This document shows, piece by piece, positions 42,154 to 49,510 of a stretch of DNA of 64,000 nt. The notes under the pieces are model-generated. The model saw nothing but the letters and a program-made list of their open reading frames with translations. It did no database searches and was not told where the DNA came from. Each line of letters starts with the position of its first letter. Position 1 is the first letter of the stretch. The position numbers and the translations under genes are program-made. This DNA is from Micromonospora inyonensis (lineage in GTDB: Bacteria; Actinomycetota; Actinomycetes; Mycobacteriales; Micromonosporaceae): contig NZ_FMHU01000001.1 of the NCBI RefSeq assembly GCF_900091415.1, forward strand, positions 1,302,001-1,366,000, in the 5' to 3' direction.

Positions 42154-43248
42154 TCAGCCCCGGACGGCGGCCATGGCCTCCGCCAGCCGCCGGACACCCT
42201 CGTCGATCCGGTCCGCGGTCACCGCCGAGAAGGCCAGCCGGAGCGCGTGCCGGCCGCCACCGAGGACGAAGTCGCTTCCCTTCACCACCGCGACGCCGCG
42301 CTCCGCCGCCGCCGGGGCGAGCCGGTCCACCTCGACGTCCTCCGGCAGCTCGACCCAGAGGAAGTAGCCCCCGTCCGGCTCGACGAAGCGCGCCTCGGGG
42401 ATGTGCCGGCGCAGCGACTCGGCCAGCACCCGGGCCCGCTCGCCGAGCGCGGTGCTGACCGTCCGGATCGAACGCTCGATGTCACCGGAGACGCAGAACT
42501 GGTGCACGATCGCCTCGGAGACCATGCCGGGGGAGATGTAGAGGTTGGTCGCCTTCTTCGCGATGTCGGCGATCAGGTCGGCCGGCCCCACCAGGTAGCC
42601 GACCCGCACCCCCGGGCAGACCGTCTTGGTGAAGCTGGAGGCGTGCACCACGACACCCCGGGTGTCCATCGAGAGCATCGACGGCAGCGGTTCGCCCCGG
42701 AACCGGATGTCGGCGTACGGGTCGTCCTCGAAGATCGTGAACCCGTACTCGGCGGCCAGGTCGAGCAGCTCACGACGCTTCTCGAGGGAGAGCGTGACAC
42801 CGGCCGGGTTCTGGTAGTTCGGGATGACGTGGGCCAGCCGGGGGCGCACCCCGGACTCCAGCAGCTTGCGCAGCTCGGCGGTGTCCAGGCCGTCCGGCTG
42901 GATGGTCACCGCGTGCAACTCGCTGCCCTGACGCTGGAGGTTCAGCAGCGTCCGGTCGTACGTCGGCCGCTCCACCACGACGGCGTCACCGGGGCGGACC
43001 AGGTGGTCGAAGAGGAACGCGTCGGCCTGGAGCGAGCCGTTGGTGACCAGGACCTGTTCCGGTGCCACGCCGTGCTTGTCGGCGATCCACTTCCGCAGGG
43101 GCGGGTAACCGACGGAGGTGCCGTACGCCGTCACCCCGGCGGGGTCGACGTCGAAGGCGCGGACGGCGGCGGCCTTGAGCCCCTCGACATCGACGATGTC
43201 CAGCGAGGGAGCGCCACGGGCGAAGGAGATCAGCTGCTCGGCGGTCAT
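42154..43248 (-). CDS. PLP-dependent aminotransferase (MocR-type catalytic domain)
   Basis: 364 residues of fold-type I aminotransferase: NYQNPAGVTLSLEKRRELL, the Asp and Tyr pair in FEDDPYADIRFRG, and the PLP Lys in HASSFTKTVCPGVRVGYLVG (about residue 210). It most resembles 2-aminoadipate or aromatic aminotransferases related to the MocR regulators, but it lacks the GntR DNA-binding domain. The ATG at 43248 (MTAEQLISFARGAPSLD) is preferred; a GTG at 43317 would add 23 residues, and no ribosome site decides. The substrate is not known. The gene stands alone. Confidence 0.88.
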   Translation of the reverse strand: MTAEQLISFARGAPSLDIVDVEGLKAAAVRAFDVDPAGVTAYGTSVGYPPLRKWIADKHGVAPEQVLVTNGSLQADAFLFDHLVRPGDAVVVERPTYDRTLLNLQRQGSELHAVTIQPDGLDTAELRKLLESGVRPRLAHVIPNYQNPAGVTLSLEKRRELLDLAAEYGFTIFEDDPYADIRFRGEPLPSMLSMDTRGVVVHASSFTKTVCPGVRVGYLVGPADLIADIAKKATNLYISPGMVSEAIVHQFCVSGDIERSIRTVSTALGERARVLAESLRRHIPEARFVEPDGGYFLWVELPEDVEVDRLAPAAAERGVAVVKGSDFVLGGGRHALRLAFSAVTADRIDEGVRRLAEAMAAVRG

Positions 43249-43345
43249 GGCTACTGAGCGTACGGGCGGCCGGTGGCCGATCGCGGACGGCACGACGATG
43301 TCCGCATCCTGAGCCACCGGGACGGGTGATCTGCCCCCGACCAGC

Positions 43346-43786
43346 TCAGGCGGCGAGCGTGGCGTCGGCGGCCGGTTCGGGCCGCCAGCCCAGGTCGGTC
43401 AGGAGCAGGCCCTGGTCGAAGTAGGAGCGCCAGGAGGCGATCAGGCCGTGCCGGGCCCGGACCACGTCGACCACGTCCCAGCTCACCGCGCGGCCGGTCG
43501 GCGCGACCGCCCCGAGGGCGGTGTGCAGCGCGCCGGTGTGCGTACCGGTCATCCGCTGTTCGACCACCACCCCACCGGCCGTCTCGACCAGCCCGGTCAA
43601 CTCGGAACGCAGGTCGGGGAAGGCCCCCGACCAGGCCCGCAGCAATGCCGGCAGTTCGATCGGGCGCACCGTCAACCCCGGCATCGAGTAGAAGGCGTCG
43701 TCCGCGTACAGCTCGGGCAGCCGGGCGAGGTCCCGCTGCCGGAGCATCGCGTACTGCGACTCGACGAGTTCCCTGGCGCTACGCAT
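43346..43786 (-). CDS. SnoaL/NTF2-like protein
   Basis: 146 residues of the NTF2-like alpha+beta barrel. The N-terminal helix is ELVESQYAMLRQRDLARLPE, then LYADDAFYSMPGLTVRP, AFPDLRSELTGLVETAGGVV and a final strand HGLIASWRSYFDQ. The conical fold binds small ligands; some members are polyketide cyclases or ketosteroid isomerases, but most are uncharacterised. The catalytic residues of SnoaL cannot be assigned with certainty. The ATG at 43786 has a GGGAGG site. It is divergent from the Nudix gene across 141 bases. Confidence 0.8.
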   Translation of the reverse strand: MRSARELVESQYAMLRQRDLARLPELYADDAFYSMPGLTVRPIELPALLRAWSGAFPDLRSELTGLVETAGGVVVEQRMTGTHTGALHTALGAVAPTGRAVSWDVVDVVRARHGLIASWRSYFDQGLLLTDLGWRPEPAADATLAA

Positions 43787-43927
43787 GGCGACCTCCCGGC
43801 GGCGCGGTACCGGTTTGTCCCCGCACCCACCAGCTATCTCTACCCCTCGATTTCCGGCCCACACCCCGGACTCCGGCCGAGCCGTCCGGGCGTCGCCGGA
43901 ACGCTGATCCCTCGCTAGGGTCAAGGC

Positions 43928-44377
43928 GTGTCCACCGAGCCTCTACGCTGCGCAGGCGCACTGATCGTCGACGACCAGGGCCGCCTCTTCATCCAGCGCC
44001 GGTCCCCGGAACGACGGCTTTTCCCGAACACCTGGGACATTGCGGGCGGTCATCTGGAGCCGGGCGAGGAGGTCGAGGACGCGCTACGCCGGGAGGTCTT
44101 CGAGGAGACCGGCTGGACCGTCTCGCACGTGCTCGGTCTCGTCGGCGAGTACCGCTACACGGGCAACGACGGCATCGAGCGGGTGGAGACCGACTTCCTG
44201 GTCCGGGTCGACGGTGACCTCGACCGCCCCCGACTGGAGGCGGGAAAGCACACCGAGTTCCGGTGGATCACCGAGCAGGAGATGGCGGTGCTGGACGAGC
44301 ACCGTGACGTCAACGACGGGCTGATCCGGCAGATCGCGGAGAACGCGTTCGCCGCCCTACGTTCGATCGGGCTGTGA
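43928..44377 (+). CDS. Nudix hydrolase
   Basis: 149 residues. The Nudix box GGHLEPGEEVEDALRREVFE continues with ETG and matches GX5EX7REUXEEXGU exactly (about residues 40-62). It would bind Mg2+ and cleave a nucleoside diphosphate linked to another moiety. The N-terminus CAGALIVDDQGRLFIQRRSP is typical of MutT/IPP-isomerase-like members. The GTG at 43928 starts the protein. Its stop overlaps the GTG of the next gene by four bases (GTGA), so the pair is translationally coupled. The physiological substrate is unknown. Confidence 0.92.
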   Translation: MSTEPLRCAGALIVDDQGRLFIQRRSPERRLFPNTWDIAGGHLEPGEEVEDALRREVFEETGWTVSHVLGLVGEYRYTGNDGIERVETDFLVRVDGDLDRPRLEAGKHTEFRWITEQEMAVLDEHRDVNDGLIRQIAENAFAALRSIGL

Positions 44378-45147
44378 GCGACGGGGTAGAGCTCCCGCCG
44401 CACCGGTTCGCGGGGCTGGTCGCCCCGGCGATGGACCGGGTCTTCGTCGCCGGCATGCTCGCCGGCCGTGAGGGCGGCGGCGCCGAGCTGAGCCAGCGGT
44501 ACGGCGGGCCGGCTGCCACCGGTTTCCTGGTGGAGTTCCGCACCCGGCTCGCCGCGCCCGGGGGCACCGTCACGGCGGCCGGGTTCACCGCGGTGACCCG
44601 GTACCGGGATCCGGCCACCTGCCAGCGCGCCCTGGACAAGCAGGTGGCGCACGGCATGATCCACCGGCGACCCGACGGCGCCTTCTCGGCCACCGACCGG
44701 GGTGGCGCCTTCCTCGCCGAGATCTACCAGGTGCACGGCGAGGTCACCGAGGAGCTGTGGGCCGGGCACGACGAGCGGGTGCTCCGGCTGGTGGAGACGC
44801 TCGGCCGGCTGCTGGCGTACGCGCTGGTGGTGGTCGAGGAGAACGACGACACCGCGCCCAGCGAGGCGTTCCGCGCGATGGCCCCGCCGTACGAGCCGGA
44901 CGGCACCCCGCCGGGCGTGCTGCTGCTCAACCGGCTGGGCACGTTGCGCTACCACCGGTCCGACGCGCACGCCGCGGCGTGGACCGCGGCCGGGCACACC
45001 GCCGCCAGCGTGAGCACCCTGCCGGACGGGCCGGAGCGGCTGGCGATCGAGCAGGAGACCGACCGCCGGGCCGCCGGCCCGTACACCGTGCTGGCCCCCG
45101 ACGAGCGGCTGGCCGTGCTCGCCGACCTGGCCGCGCTGCCCGGCTGA
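44374..45147 (+). CDS. Winged-helix protein of SCO6745-like family
   Basis: 257 residues. An N-terminal section (HRFAGLVAPAMDRVFVAGML) precedes a winged-helix-like stretch (RDPATCQRALDKQVAHGMIH, then RPDGAFSATDRG) and a helical C-terminal domain. From memory this corresponds to actinobacterial SCO6745-type HTH proteins of unknown function. Coupling to the Nudix gene by a four-base overlap suggests a joint role, perhaps sensing a nucleotide-derived product. No membrane or signal sequences are present. The following gene begins 59 bases after the stop with its own ribosome site. Confidence 0.72.
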   Translation: MSDGVELPPHRFAGLVAPAMDRVFVAGMLAGREGGGAELSQRYGGPAATGFLVEFRTRLAAPGGTVTAAGFTAVTRYRDPATCQRALDKQVAHGMIHRRPDGAFSATDRGGAFLAEIYQVHGEVTEELWAGHDERVLRLVETLGRLLAYALVVVEENDDTAPSEAFRAMAPPYEPDGTPPGVLLLNRLGTLRYHRSDAHAAAWTAAGHTAASVSTLPDGPERLAIEQETDRRAAGPYTVLAPDERLAVLADLAALPG

Positions 45148-45206
45148 CCGTCCGCCCCGACTATCCTCCAGCGGGGACGCCAGTCGTAACAGGGAGGATG
45201 TCGCCG

Positions 45207-45938
45207 ATGATCGGGATGGTGCTCGCGGCCGGAGCGGGGCGCCGGCTGCGCCCGTACACCGACACCCTGCCGAAGGCGTTGGTGCCGGTGGACGGGGAGA
45301 CGACCATCCTCGACATCGCGCTGCGCAACCTGGCCGAGGTGGGGCTGACCGAGATCGTGATCGTGGTCGGCTACGCCGCCGACGCGGTCGTCACCCGGCA
45401 GCGGGCCCTGGAGGAGAAGTACGGCGTCACGATCACCCTCGTGCACAACGACAGGGCCGAGGAGTGGAACAACGCGTACTCGCTCTGGCTGGCCCGGGAG
45501 CACTTCGCCCGCGGCGTCCTGCTGGTCAACGGGGACACCGTGCACCCGGTCGACGTGGAGCGGACCCTGCTCGCCCAGCGCGGTCCGGGCATCCTGCTCG
45601 CCGTCGACACGGTCAAGAAGCTCGCCGACGAGGAGATGAAGACCACCTTCGACGCCACCGGCCAGCTCACCCGGATCACCAAGCTGATGGACCCGACCGA
45701 GGCGTACGGGGAGTACATCGGCGCGACCCTGATCGAGCCGCAGGTGGCCGACGCGCTCGCCGACGCCCTGGAGACGACCTGGCGGCGCGACCCGAACCTC
45801 TACTACGAGGACGGCTACCAGGAGTTCGCCGAGCGTGGGGGCGAGGTCCGGGCCGCCTCGATCGGCGACGTCGCCTGGGTGGAGGTCGACAACCACGACG
45901 ACCTGGCCCGCGCGCGGGAGATCGCGTGCCACTACTAG
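45207..45938 (+). CDS. Sugar/alcohol-phosphate nucleotidyltransferase
   Basis: 243 residues with the nucleotidyltransferase GT-A-like fold. The signature is GMVLAAGAGRRLRPYTDTLP followed by KALVPV at residues 3-29, the Asp of the metal site is in LLVNGDTVHP (about 110), and KLMDPTEAYGEYIGATL supplies later ligands. It is close to phosphocholine cytidylyltransferase and glucose-1-phosphate nucleotidyltransferases, so it should activate an alcohol phosphate as a CDP- or NDP-derivative. ATG 45207 lies nine bases after AGGGAGG and is preferred to ATG 45198. The next gene begins inside its last codons (12-base overlap), giving a coupled trio with a G1P-dehydrogenase-like enzyme and a CDP-alcohol transferase. 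Confidence 0.85.
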   Translation: MIGMVLAAGAGRRLRPYTDTLPKALVPVDGETTILDIALRNLAEVGLTEIVIVVGYAADAVVTRQRALEEKYGVTITLVHNDRAEEWNNAYSLWLAREHFARGVLLVNGDTVHPVDVERTLLAQRGPGILLAVDTVKKLADEEMKTTFDATGQLTRITKLMDPTEAYGEYIGATLIEPQVADALADALETTWRRDPNLYYEDGYQEFAERGGEVRAASIGDVAWVEVDNHDDLARAREIACHY

Positions 45939-46993
45939 CCCGTACGGTCAACACGCCCCTGGTGATCGAGGTCCGGCGGGGCGCGGTGGCCGACCTGGGC
46001 CCGCTGCTGGCGGACCGGCGGATCTCCGCCGGGGGTGACGTGGCGGTGGTGGTCGGCCCCGGCCAGGGCGAGAAGATCGCCAACCTGTGCCAACCCAGCC
46101 TGGGCTCCGCCGACATGTTCACGGTCACCGGGGGCACCATCGACGCCGCGAACGAGCTGGGCGACCGGCTCCGCTCGCGCCACTACGACGCGGTGGTCGG
46201 CATCGGCGGCGGCAAGACCATCGACACCGCCAAGTACGCCGCCACCCGGTACGGCATGCCGATGGTGACCGTGGCGACCAGCCTCGCCAACGACGGCATC
46301 GCCTCACCGACCGCTTCCCTGGACCACGAGGGCGGCAAGGGCTCGTACGGGGTGCACATGCCGATCGCGGTCATCGTCGACCTGGACTTCGTGGAGAACG
46401 GGCCGGACCGGCAGACCCAGGCCGGCATCGGGGACGCGGTGAGCAACATCAGCGCCTGCGCCGACTGGGAACTGGCCCACCGGGTACGCGACGAGCCGGT
46501 CGACGGGCTGGCGGTGACCCTGGCCCGCACCGGGGCGGAGGCGCTGGTCAACCACCCCGGAACGATCACCGACGACGGTTTCCTCACCACCCTCGCCGAG
46601 GCGCTGATCCTGGGTGGCATCGCCAGCTCGGTGGCCGGTTCGACCCGTCCGGCGAGCGGCGGGGACCACGAGATCTCGCACGCCATCGACCGGCTCTTTC
46701 CGGGCACCGCCTCGCACGGCGAGCAGGTCGGCCTCGGCGCGCTGTTCTGCACCTTCCTGCGCGACGAGCCGGAGCGCTTCGCCCAGCTCGCCGGCTGCCT
46801 GCACCGGCACGGCCTGGCCGTCGACCCGGCCGGGCTGGGCCTGACCGACGAGCAGTTCGTCGAGGCGGTGCAGTACGCGCCCCGCACCCGGCCGGACCGC
46901 TACACCATCCTCGAACACCTGGCGATGTCGCCTACCGAGACGCGGGAGCGGCTGGCAGACTACGCCGGTGCACTCCGCGACCACCTTGACTGA
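45926..46993 (+). CDS. sn-glycerol-1-phosphate dehydrogenase-like enzyme (EgsA/AraM family)
   Basis: 355 residues of the iron/zinc alcohol dehydrogenase fold, G1P-dehydrogenase branch. The NAD(P)-binding motif is VVGIGGGKTIDTAKYAA (about residue 94). The metal ligands are Asp in LANDGIASPTASL (122), His in DHEISHAIDRL (252) and His in GTASHGEQVGLGALF (263). This pattern is that of archaeal G1PDH and bacterial AraM, which reduce dihydroxyacetone phosphate to sn-glycerol-1-phosphate. GTG 45926 overlaps the upstream stop. Its end overlaps the CDP-alcohol transferase start by 26 bases. A related ketose-phosphate substrate is possible. Confidence 0.82.
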   Translation: MPLLARTVNTPLVIEVRRGAVADLGPLLADRRISAGGDVAVVVGPGQGEKIANLCQPSLGSADMFTVTGGTIDAANELGDRLRSRHYDAVVGIGGGKTIDTAKYAATRYGMPMVTVATSLANDGIASPTASLDHEGGKGSYGVHMPIAVIVDLDFVENGPDRQTQAGIGDAVSNISACADWELAHRVRDEPVDGLAVTLARTGAEALVNHPGTITDDGFLTTLAEALILGGIASSVAGSTRPASGGDHEISHAIDRLFPGTASHGEQVGLGALFCTFLRDEPERFAQLAGCLHRHGLAVDPAGLGLTDEQFVEAVQYAPRTRPDRYTILEHLAMSPTETRERLADYAGALRDHLD

Positions 46994-47693
46994 ATCGTCC
47001 CGTCCCACCGTCGCCGACTTCCACCGGGTCAACCGGGGCGGCGGACTGTTCAGCGAGTCGGTCAGCCAGTGGCTGGGCGCGGTGTTCGCGCTGGTCGCCC
47101 AGCGACTGGGCCTGCGCCCCACCGCGCTGACCATCATGAACCTGGTGCTCGGCCTGGCCGCCTCGGTGACCGTGGTGGCGCTCGCCGACCGGGTCGCCGC
47201 CGGGTCCGTACCGGCCTGGGTGGTCGGGCTGGTCGCGCTGGTCGGCTGGCAGGTGGCGTACGCCCTGGACTGTGCCGACGGTCAGCTCGCCCGGGTGACC
47301 GGTCAGGGCAGTGCGGCCGGCGCACGGGTGGACGTGCTCTGCGACGTGGCCGCCCAGATCGCCCTGGTGACCGCGCTGGGCACGGTGGCGGTGGCACAGC
47401 GCCCGGGAACGCCGGTCTGGCTGGTGGCCGCCTTCGCCGGCACCTGGATGGTCAACCTGGTCACCTCGGTGATGCAGACCGGGCCGAACGCCGCCAGCAT
47501 GGTCACCTCGACCTCGCTGCCGGTACGCCTGGTGAAGCTGGTCCGCGACTACGGCGCGGTGATCTTCCTGGCCGGCCTGGTCCTGACCTTCGCGCCAGCG
47601 CTGACGTTCTGGGTGGTAGTCGCGTTCACCGTGGTCAACGGCGGCTTCCTGCTGGCCAGCATCGCCTTCTCGGCCCATGCTTCGTTGCGCTGA
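46968..47693 (+). CDS. CDP-alcohol phosphatidyltransferase
   Basis: 241 residues with about six membrane helices. The CDP-alcohol signature D-x2-DG-x2-AR-x8-G-x3-D-x3-D is present as DCADGQLARVTGQGSAAGAR followed by VDVLCD (about residues 101-126). The four Asp residues bind the metal. The enzyme moves a phospho-alcohol from a CDP-activated donor onto an acceptor, making phospholipids or related compounds in the cytoplasmic membrane. Start is GTG 46968 inside the end of the dehydrogenase gene. As the last of three coupled genes it probably consumes the nucleotide-activated product made by the first. Confidence 0.9.
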   Translation: MHSATTLTESSRPTVADFHRVNRGGGLFSESVSQWLGAVFALVAQRLGLRPTALTIMNLVLGLAASVTVVALADRVAAGSVPAWVVGLVALVGWQVAYALDCADGQLARVTGQGSAAGARVDVLCDVAAQIALVTALGTVAVAQRPGTPVWLVAAFAGTWMVNLVTSVMQTGPNAASMVTSTSLPVRLVKLVRDYGAVIFLAGLVLTFAPALTFWVVVAFTVVNGGFLLASIAFSAHASLR

Positions 47694-47727
47694 TCAGGCG
47701 CACCACGTAGCAAAGGAGGGCCAGGTC

Positions 47728-47949
47728 GTGAGTGACCGAATGAACTGGTCGGTCATGCGTGACCGGCGCATGGCCGAGCCCGGGGCCGCAGAGGCGTACG
47801 ACGTCGAGCTGACGTACGCGTCACTGAAGGAGACGGCCTATCTGATGGCCAGCCCCGCCAACGCGCACCGCCTGAACGAAGCCGTAGAGGAGCTGCGCAA
47901 CGGGGGTGGGGAGACGCACGACCTGATCCACCCCGACGCCCGCAGGTGA
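47728..47949 (+). CDS. Antitoxin-like small protein, possibly chimeric
   Basis: 73 residues from GTG 47728, with AAAGGAGGG upstream. The first 25 residues (MNWSVMRDRRMAEPGAAEAY) resemble the leader of HigA/XRE-type antitoxins, but no helix-turn-helix follows. Instead YASLKETAYLMASPANAHRL and EAVEELRNGGGETHDLI match the C-terminal half of Phd/YefM antitoxins. The protein could therefore be a fusion of two antitoxin pieces caused by deletion, or an unusual Phd relative. No toxin gene directly follows on this strand; the next two genes are also toxin-antitoxin parts. Confidence 0.55.
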   Translation: MSDRMNWSVMRDRRMAEPGAAEAYDVELTYASLKETAYLMASPANAHRLNEAVEELRNGGGETHDLIHPDARR

Positions 47950-47965
47950 GACGTCGCAGGATGAA

Positions 47966-48157
47966 TCACCAGCGCTCCTCGGTCCGCCCGACCGCGAGCA
48001 TGGCGGCCACGTCCTCATTCTCGTCCCCGAGCTTGGGCGGGAGCGGAACTGGACCACCGTTGGTCGGGGCGACGGCGCGGCCCGCAGTCACCAGCTTGTC
48101 CAGCCTCAGCACTTGGCGCGTGTTCTGATCCAGCTCCCGGACACCGATGCGTTCCAT
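47966..48157 (-). CDS. Phd/YefM-type antitoxin, partner toxin missing
   Basis: 63 residues. The N-terminus MERIGVRELDQNTRQVLRLD matches the DNA-binding edge of Phd/YefM antitoxins (MERIGVRELNQNTSQVL...). The middle (AGRAVAPTNGGPVPLPPKL) is a degenerate version of the VTDRGRPVARLVP segment. The end DVAAMLAVGRTEERW resembles the toxin-binding tail. No PIN, Doc or RelE toxin gene follows on the minus strand; the space downstream is occupied by the opposite-strand antitoxin-like gene. It is probably an orphan or decaying antitoxin. Confidence 0.5.
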   Translation of the reverse strand: MERIGVRELDQNTRQVLRLDKLVTAGRAVAPTNGGPVPLPPKLGDENEDVAAMLAVGRTEERW

Positions 48158-48254
48158 ATGCAGAGTGTGGTCCACGTGGTGGGGGAAGTATCCGGGCAGG
48201 TCAGGTAGGCGAGGGAAGTTTGACGGGCCGGCCGGAGCGCACCACAATCGGTGT

Positions 48255-48674
48255 ATGACACCTGTACGACAAGAGTCGCCAGTCGGCACCAGCGGAAAGG
48301 AAGGCAAGTCGGCCAAGGACGCGGCCACGCCACGGCGCGCCGTGACCGGCGCCGGGGGAAAACGCAACAAGCAGGTTAAGGCCCGTCCGGCGCGATCAGA
48401 GACGAAGAACCCGACTTCCCGCACGAAGATCGCCCAGGTCCGCCTCCAGCCGGACGAGGTGGCCGACCTGGAGATGGTGGTACGGCACCTGAACCTGGGC
48501 TCCACCTCCGAAGCCCTGCGGGAAGGTCTCCGCCTCCTCGTTCGGGAAGCAGCGGAGGCACAGGCAGCGGACGAGATCCGTGCCTTCTACGAAGGTGAGC
48601 AGGCTCCCCTGCCCGCCGGCGTTGCCCCCGCCACCGAGGCCGAACTCCAGGCGGCGGACGACACCCAGTGGTAG
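48255..48674 (+). CDS. Ribbon-helix-helix antitoxin of a MazEF-like pair
   Basis: 139 residues. Residues 1-60 are basic and disordered (ATPRRAVTGAGGKRNKQVKA). The ribbon-helix-helix domain follows: TKIAQVRLQPDEVADLEMVV, LNLGSTSEALREGLRLLVRE. An acidic tail (EAELQAADDTQW) should wrap the toxin. The stop overlaps the GTG of the MazF-like gene by seven bases (48668-48674), the standard antitoxin-toxin coupling. It should autorepress its own promoter. It is the only clearly intact toxin-antitoxin pair in the island. Confidence 0.82.
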   Translation: MTPVRQESPVGTSGKEGKSAKDAATPRRAVTGAGGKRNKQVKARPARSETKNPTSRTKIAQVRLQPDEVADLEMVVRHLNLGSTSEALREGLRLLVREAAEAQAADEIRAFYEGEQAPLPAGVAPATEAELQAADDTQW

Positions 48675-49003
48675 GCGTCGCCACGGCCCTGCGAGGTGAG
48701 GTGTGGGTGTGCGCGATGCCTCAGCCGATCGGGCCGCATCCCGCAGTCGTACTGACCGTCAACCGCATCGCCCAACCGCTCTCGTCAGTCACGGTCGCGC
48801 TGGTCACCGGCACCGCCGGACCGTCCGTCACCCACGTTCCGATCGGGCCGGAGGCTGGCCTGACCAAATACGACCAGTCATACGTGAACTGCACGGACCT
48901 GCACACGGTCGACAAGCCCCGCCTACGTCGACGCCTCGGTCGGCTGGCACCCGCCGAGCTCCGCCGCGTCGAGGAGCGCGTCCGACAGATCCTCGGACTC
49001 TGA
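48668..49003 (+). CDS. MazF/PemK-family toxin
   Basis: 111 residues of the MazF barrel. LRGEVWVCAMPQPIGPHPAV contains the RGEVW start of the fold and the HPAVVLT strand. LVTGTAGPSVTHVPIGPEAG and KYDQSYVNCTDLHTVDKPRL carry the conserved substrate-loop and Cys/Thr region, and the final helix is ELRRVEERVRQILGL. MazF toxins cut mRNA at short motifs when the labile antitoxin is degraded. The GTG start is nested in the end of the antitoxin gene. The original family usually has P-hPAVVlo; here it is intact, so the pair is likely functional. Confidence 0.85.
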   Translation: MVGVATALRGEVWVCAMPQPIGPHPAVVLTVNRIAQPLSSVTVALVTGTAGPSVTHVPIGPEAGLTKYDQSYVNCTDLHTVDKPRLRRRLGRLAPAELRRVEERVRQILGL

Positions 49004-49011
49004 TCAAGGAC

Positions 49012-49100
49012 AGGCGGATCATACTGCTGACCGTGTTCCGCAAGACCTACACCACCTGCGCGGACGTGACCACGGTGGAGGGGCGCGGCGTGGCCGGATG
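49012..49100 (+). pseudogene. Possible HigB/Gp49-like toxin fragment
   Basis: The plus strand right after mazF encodes KDRRIILLTVFRKTYTTCAD, resembling the RRIVLLTVFRKT core strand of HigB (Gp49-type) toxins. The frame then loses resemblance. There is no start codon or upstream half. It is probably debris from a further toxin-antitoxin module. Confidence 0.35.
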
Positions 49101-49104
49101 CAGG

Positions 49105-49486
49105 TCAAGACCGGCTTACCGGGTACGCGGCCTGCAGTACTTCCCTGACGAGCTCACTCGGCCGGCGATTCGTCAGCATTGCCACCTTTTGGAGCATTTG
49201 ATACGTCTGGTCGTCGACGCGAATGCTGAGCCTGTGGGAGGTGCCGCCCTCCGAAGAGAGAGGGCCTACCCACCCGGCGAGGCATCAGCTTGCCGACGTC
49301 GTAACCCGCCTCCGCCTCCGCCGTCAGCTCTGCCTCCAACTGGGGAGTGAGGGTAACTCCGCTCCTGGTCAGCGCCCCGTTGTCGGGTGCTGCCGCACGC
49401 TTGGTCGCTCGACTCCGCGCCATCCCCTTCCCAGAAGCGGCAAGAGCCGCGCCGCCCTTGGCCGCTCGTGGCTTCATCTCCGCCAT
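49105..49486 (-). pseudogene. Ribbon-helix-helix antitoxin-like gene with a frameshift
   Basis: The start at 49486 gives MAEMKPRAAKGGAALAASGK and LEAELTAEAEAGYDVGKLMP, then RRVGRPSL. The frame then passes into nonsense. In another frame the protein continues as GGTSHRLSIRVDDQTYQMLQ, KVAMLTNRRPSELVREV and a TGA at 49105-49107. The switch falls in a short GA-repeat (about 49253-49263), where loss of two bases explains it. The span is one base over a multiple of three. RHRLSIRVDDQTY is a typical ribbon-helix-helix start. The IS5-type copy 2 is inserted 24 bases upstream of its start and has replaced its promoter. Confidence 0.6.
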
Positions 49487-49510
49487 GGCCTCGCCTCCCT
49501 GGTTGCGTTA

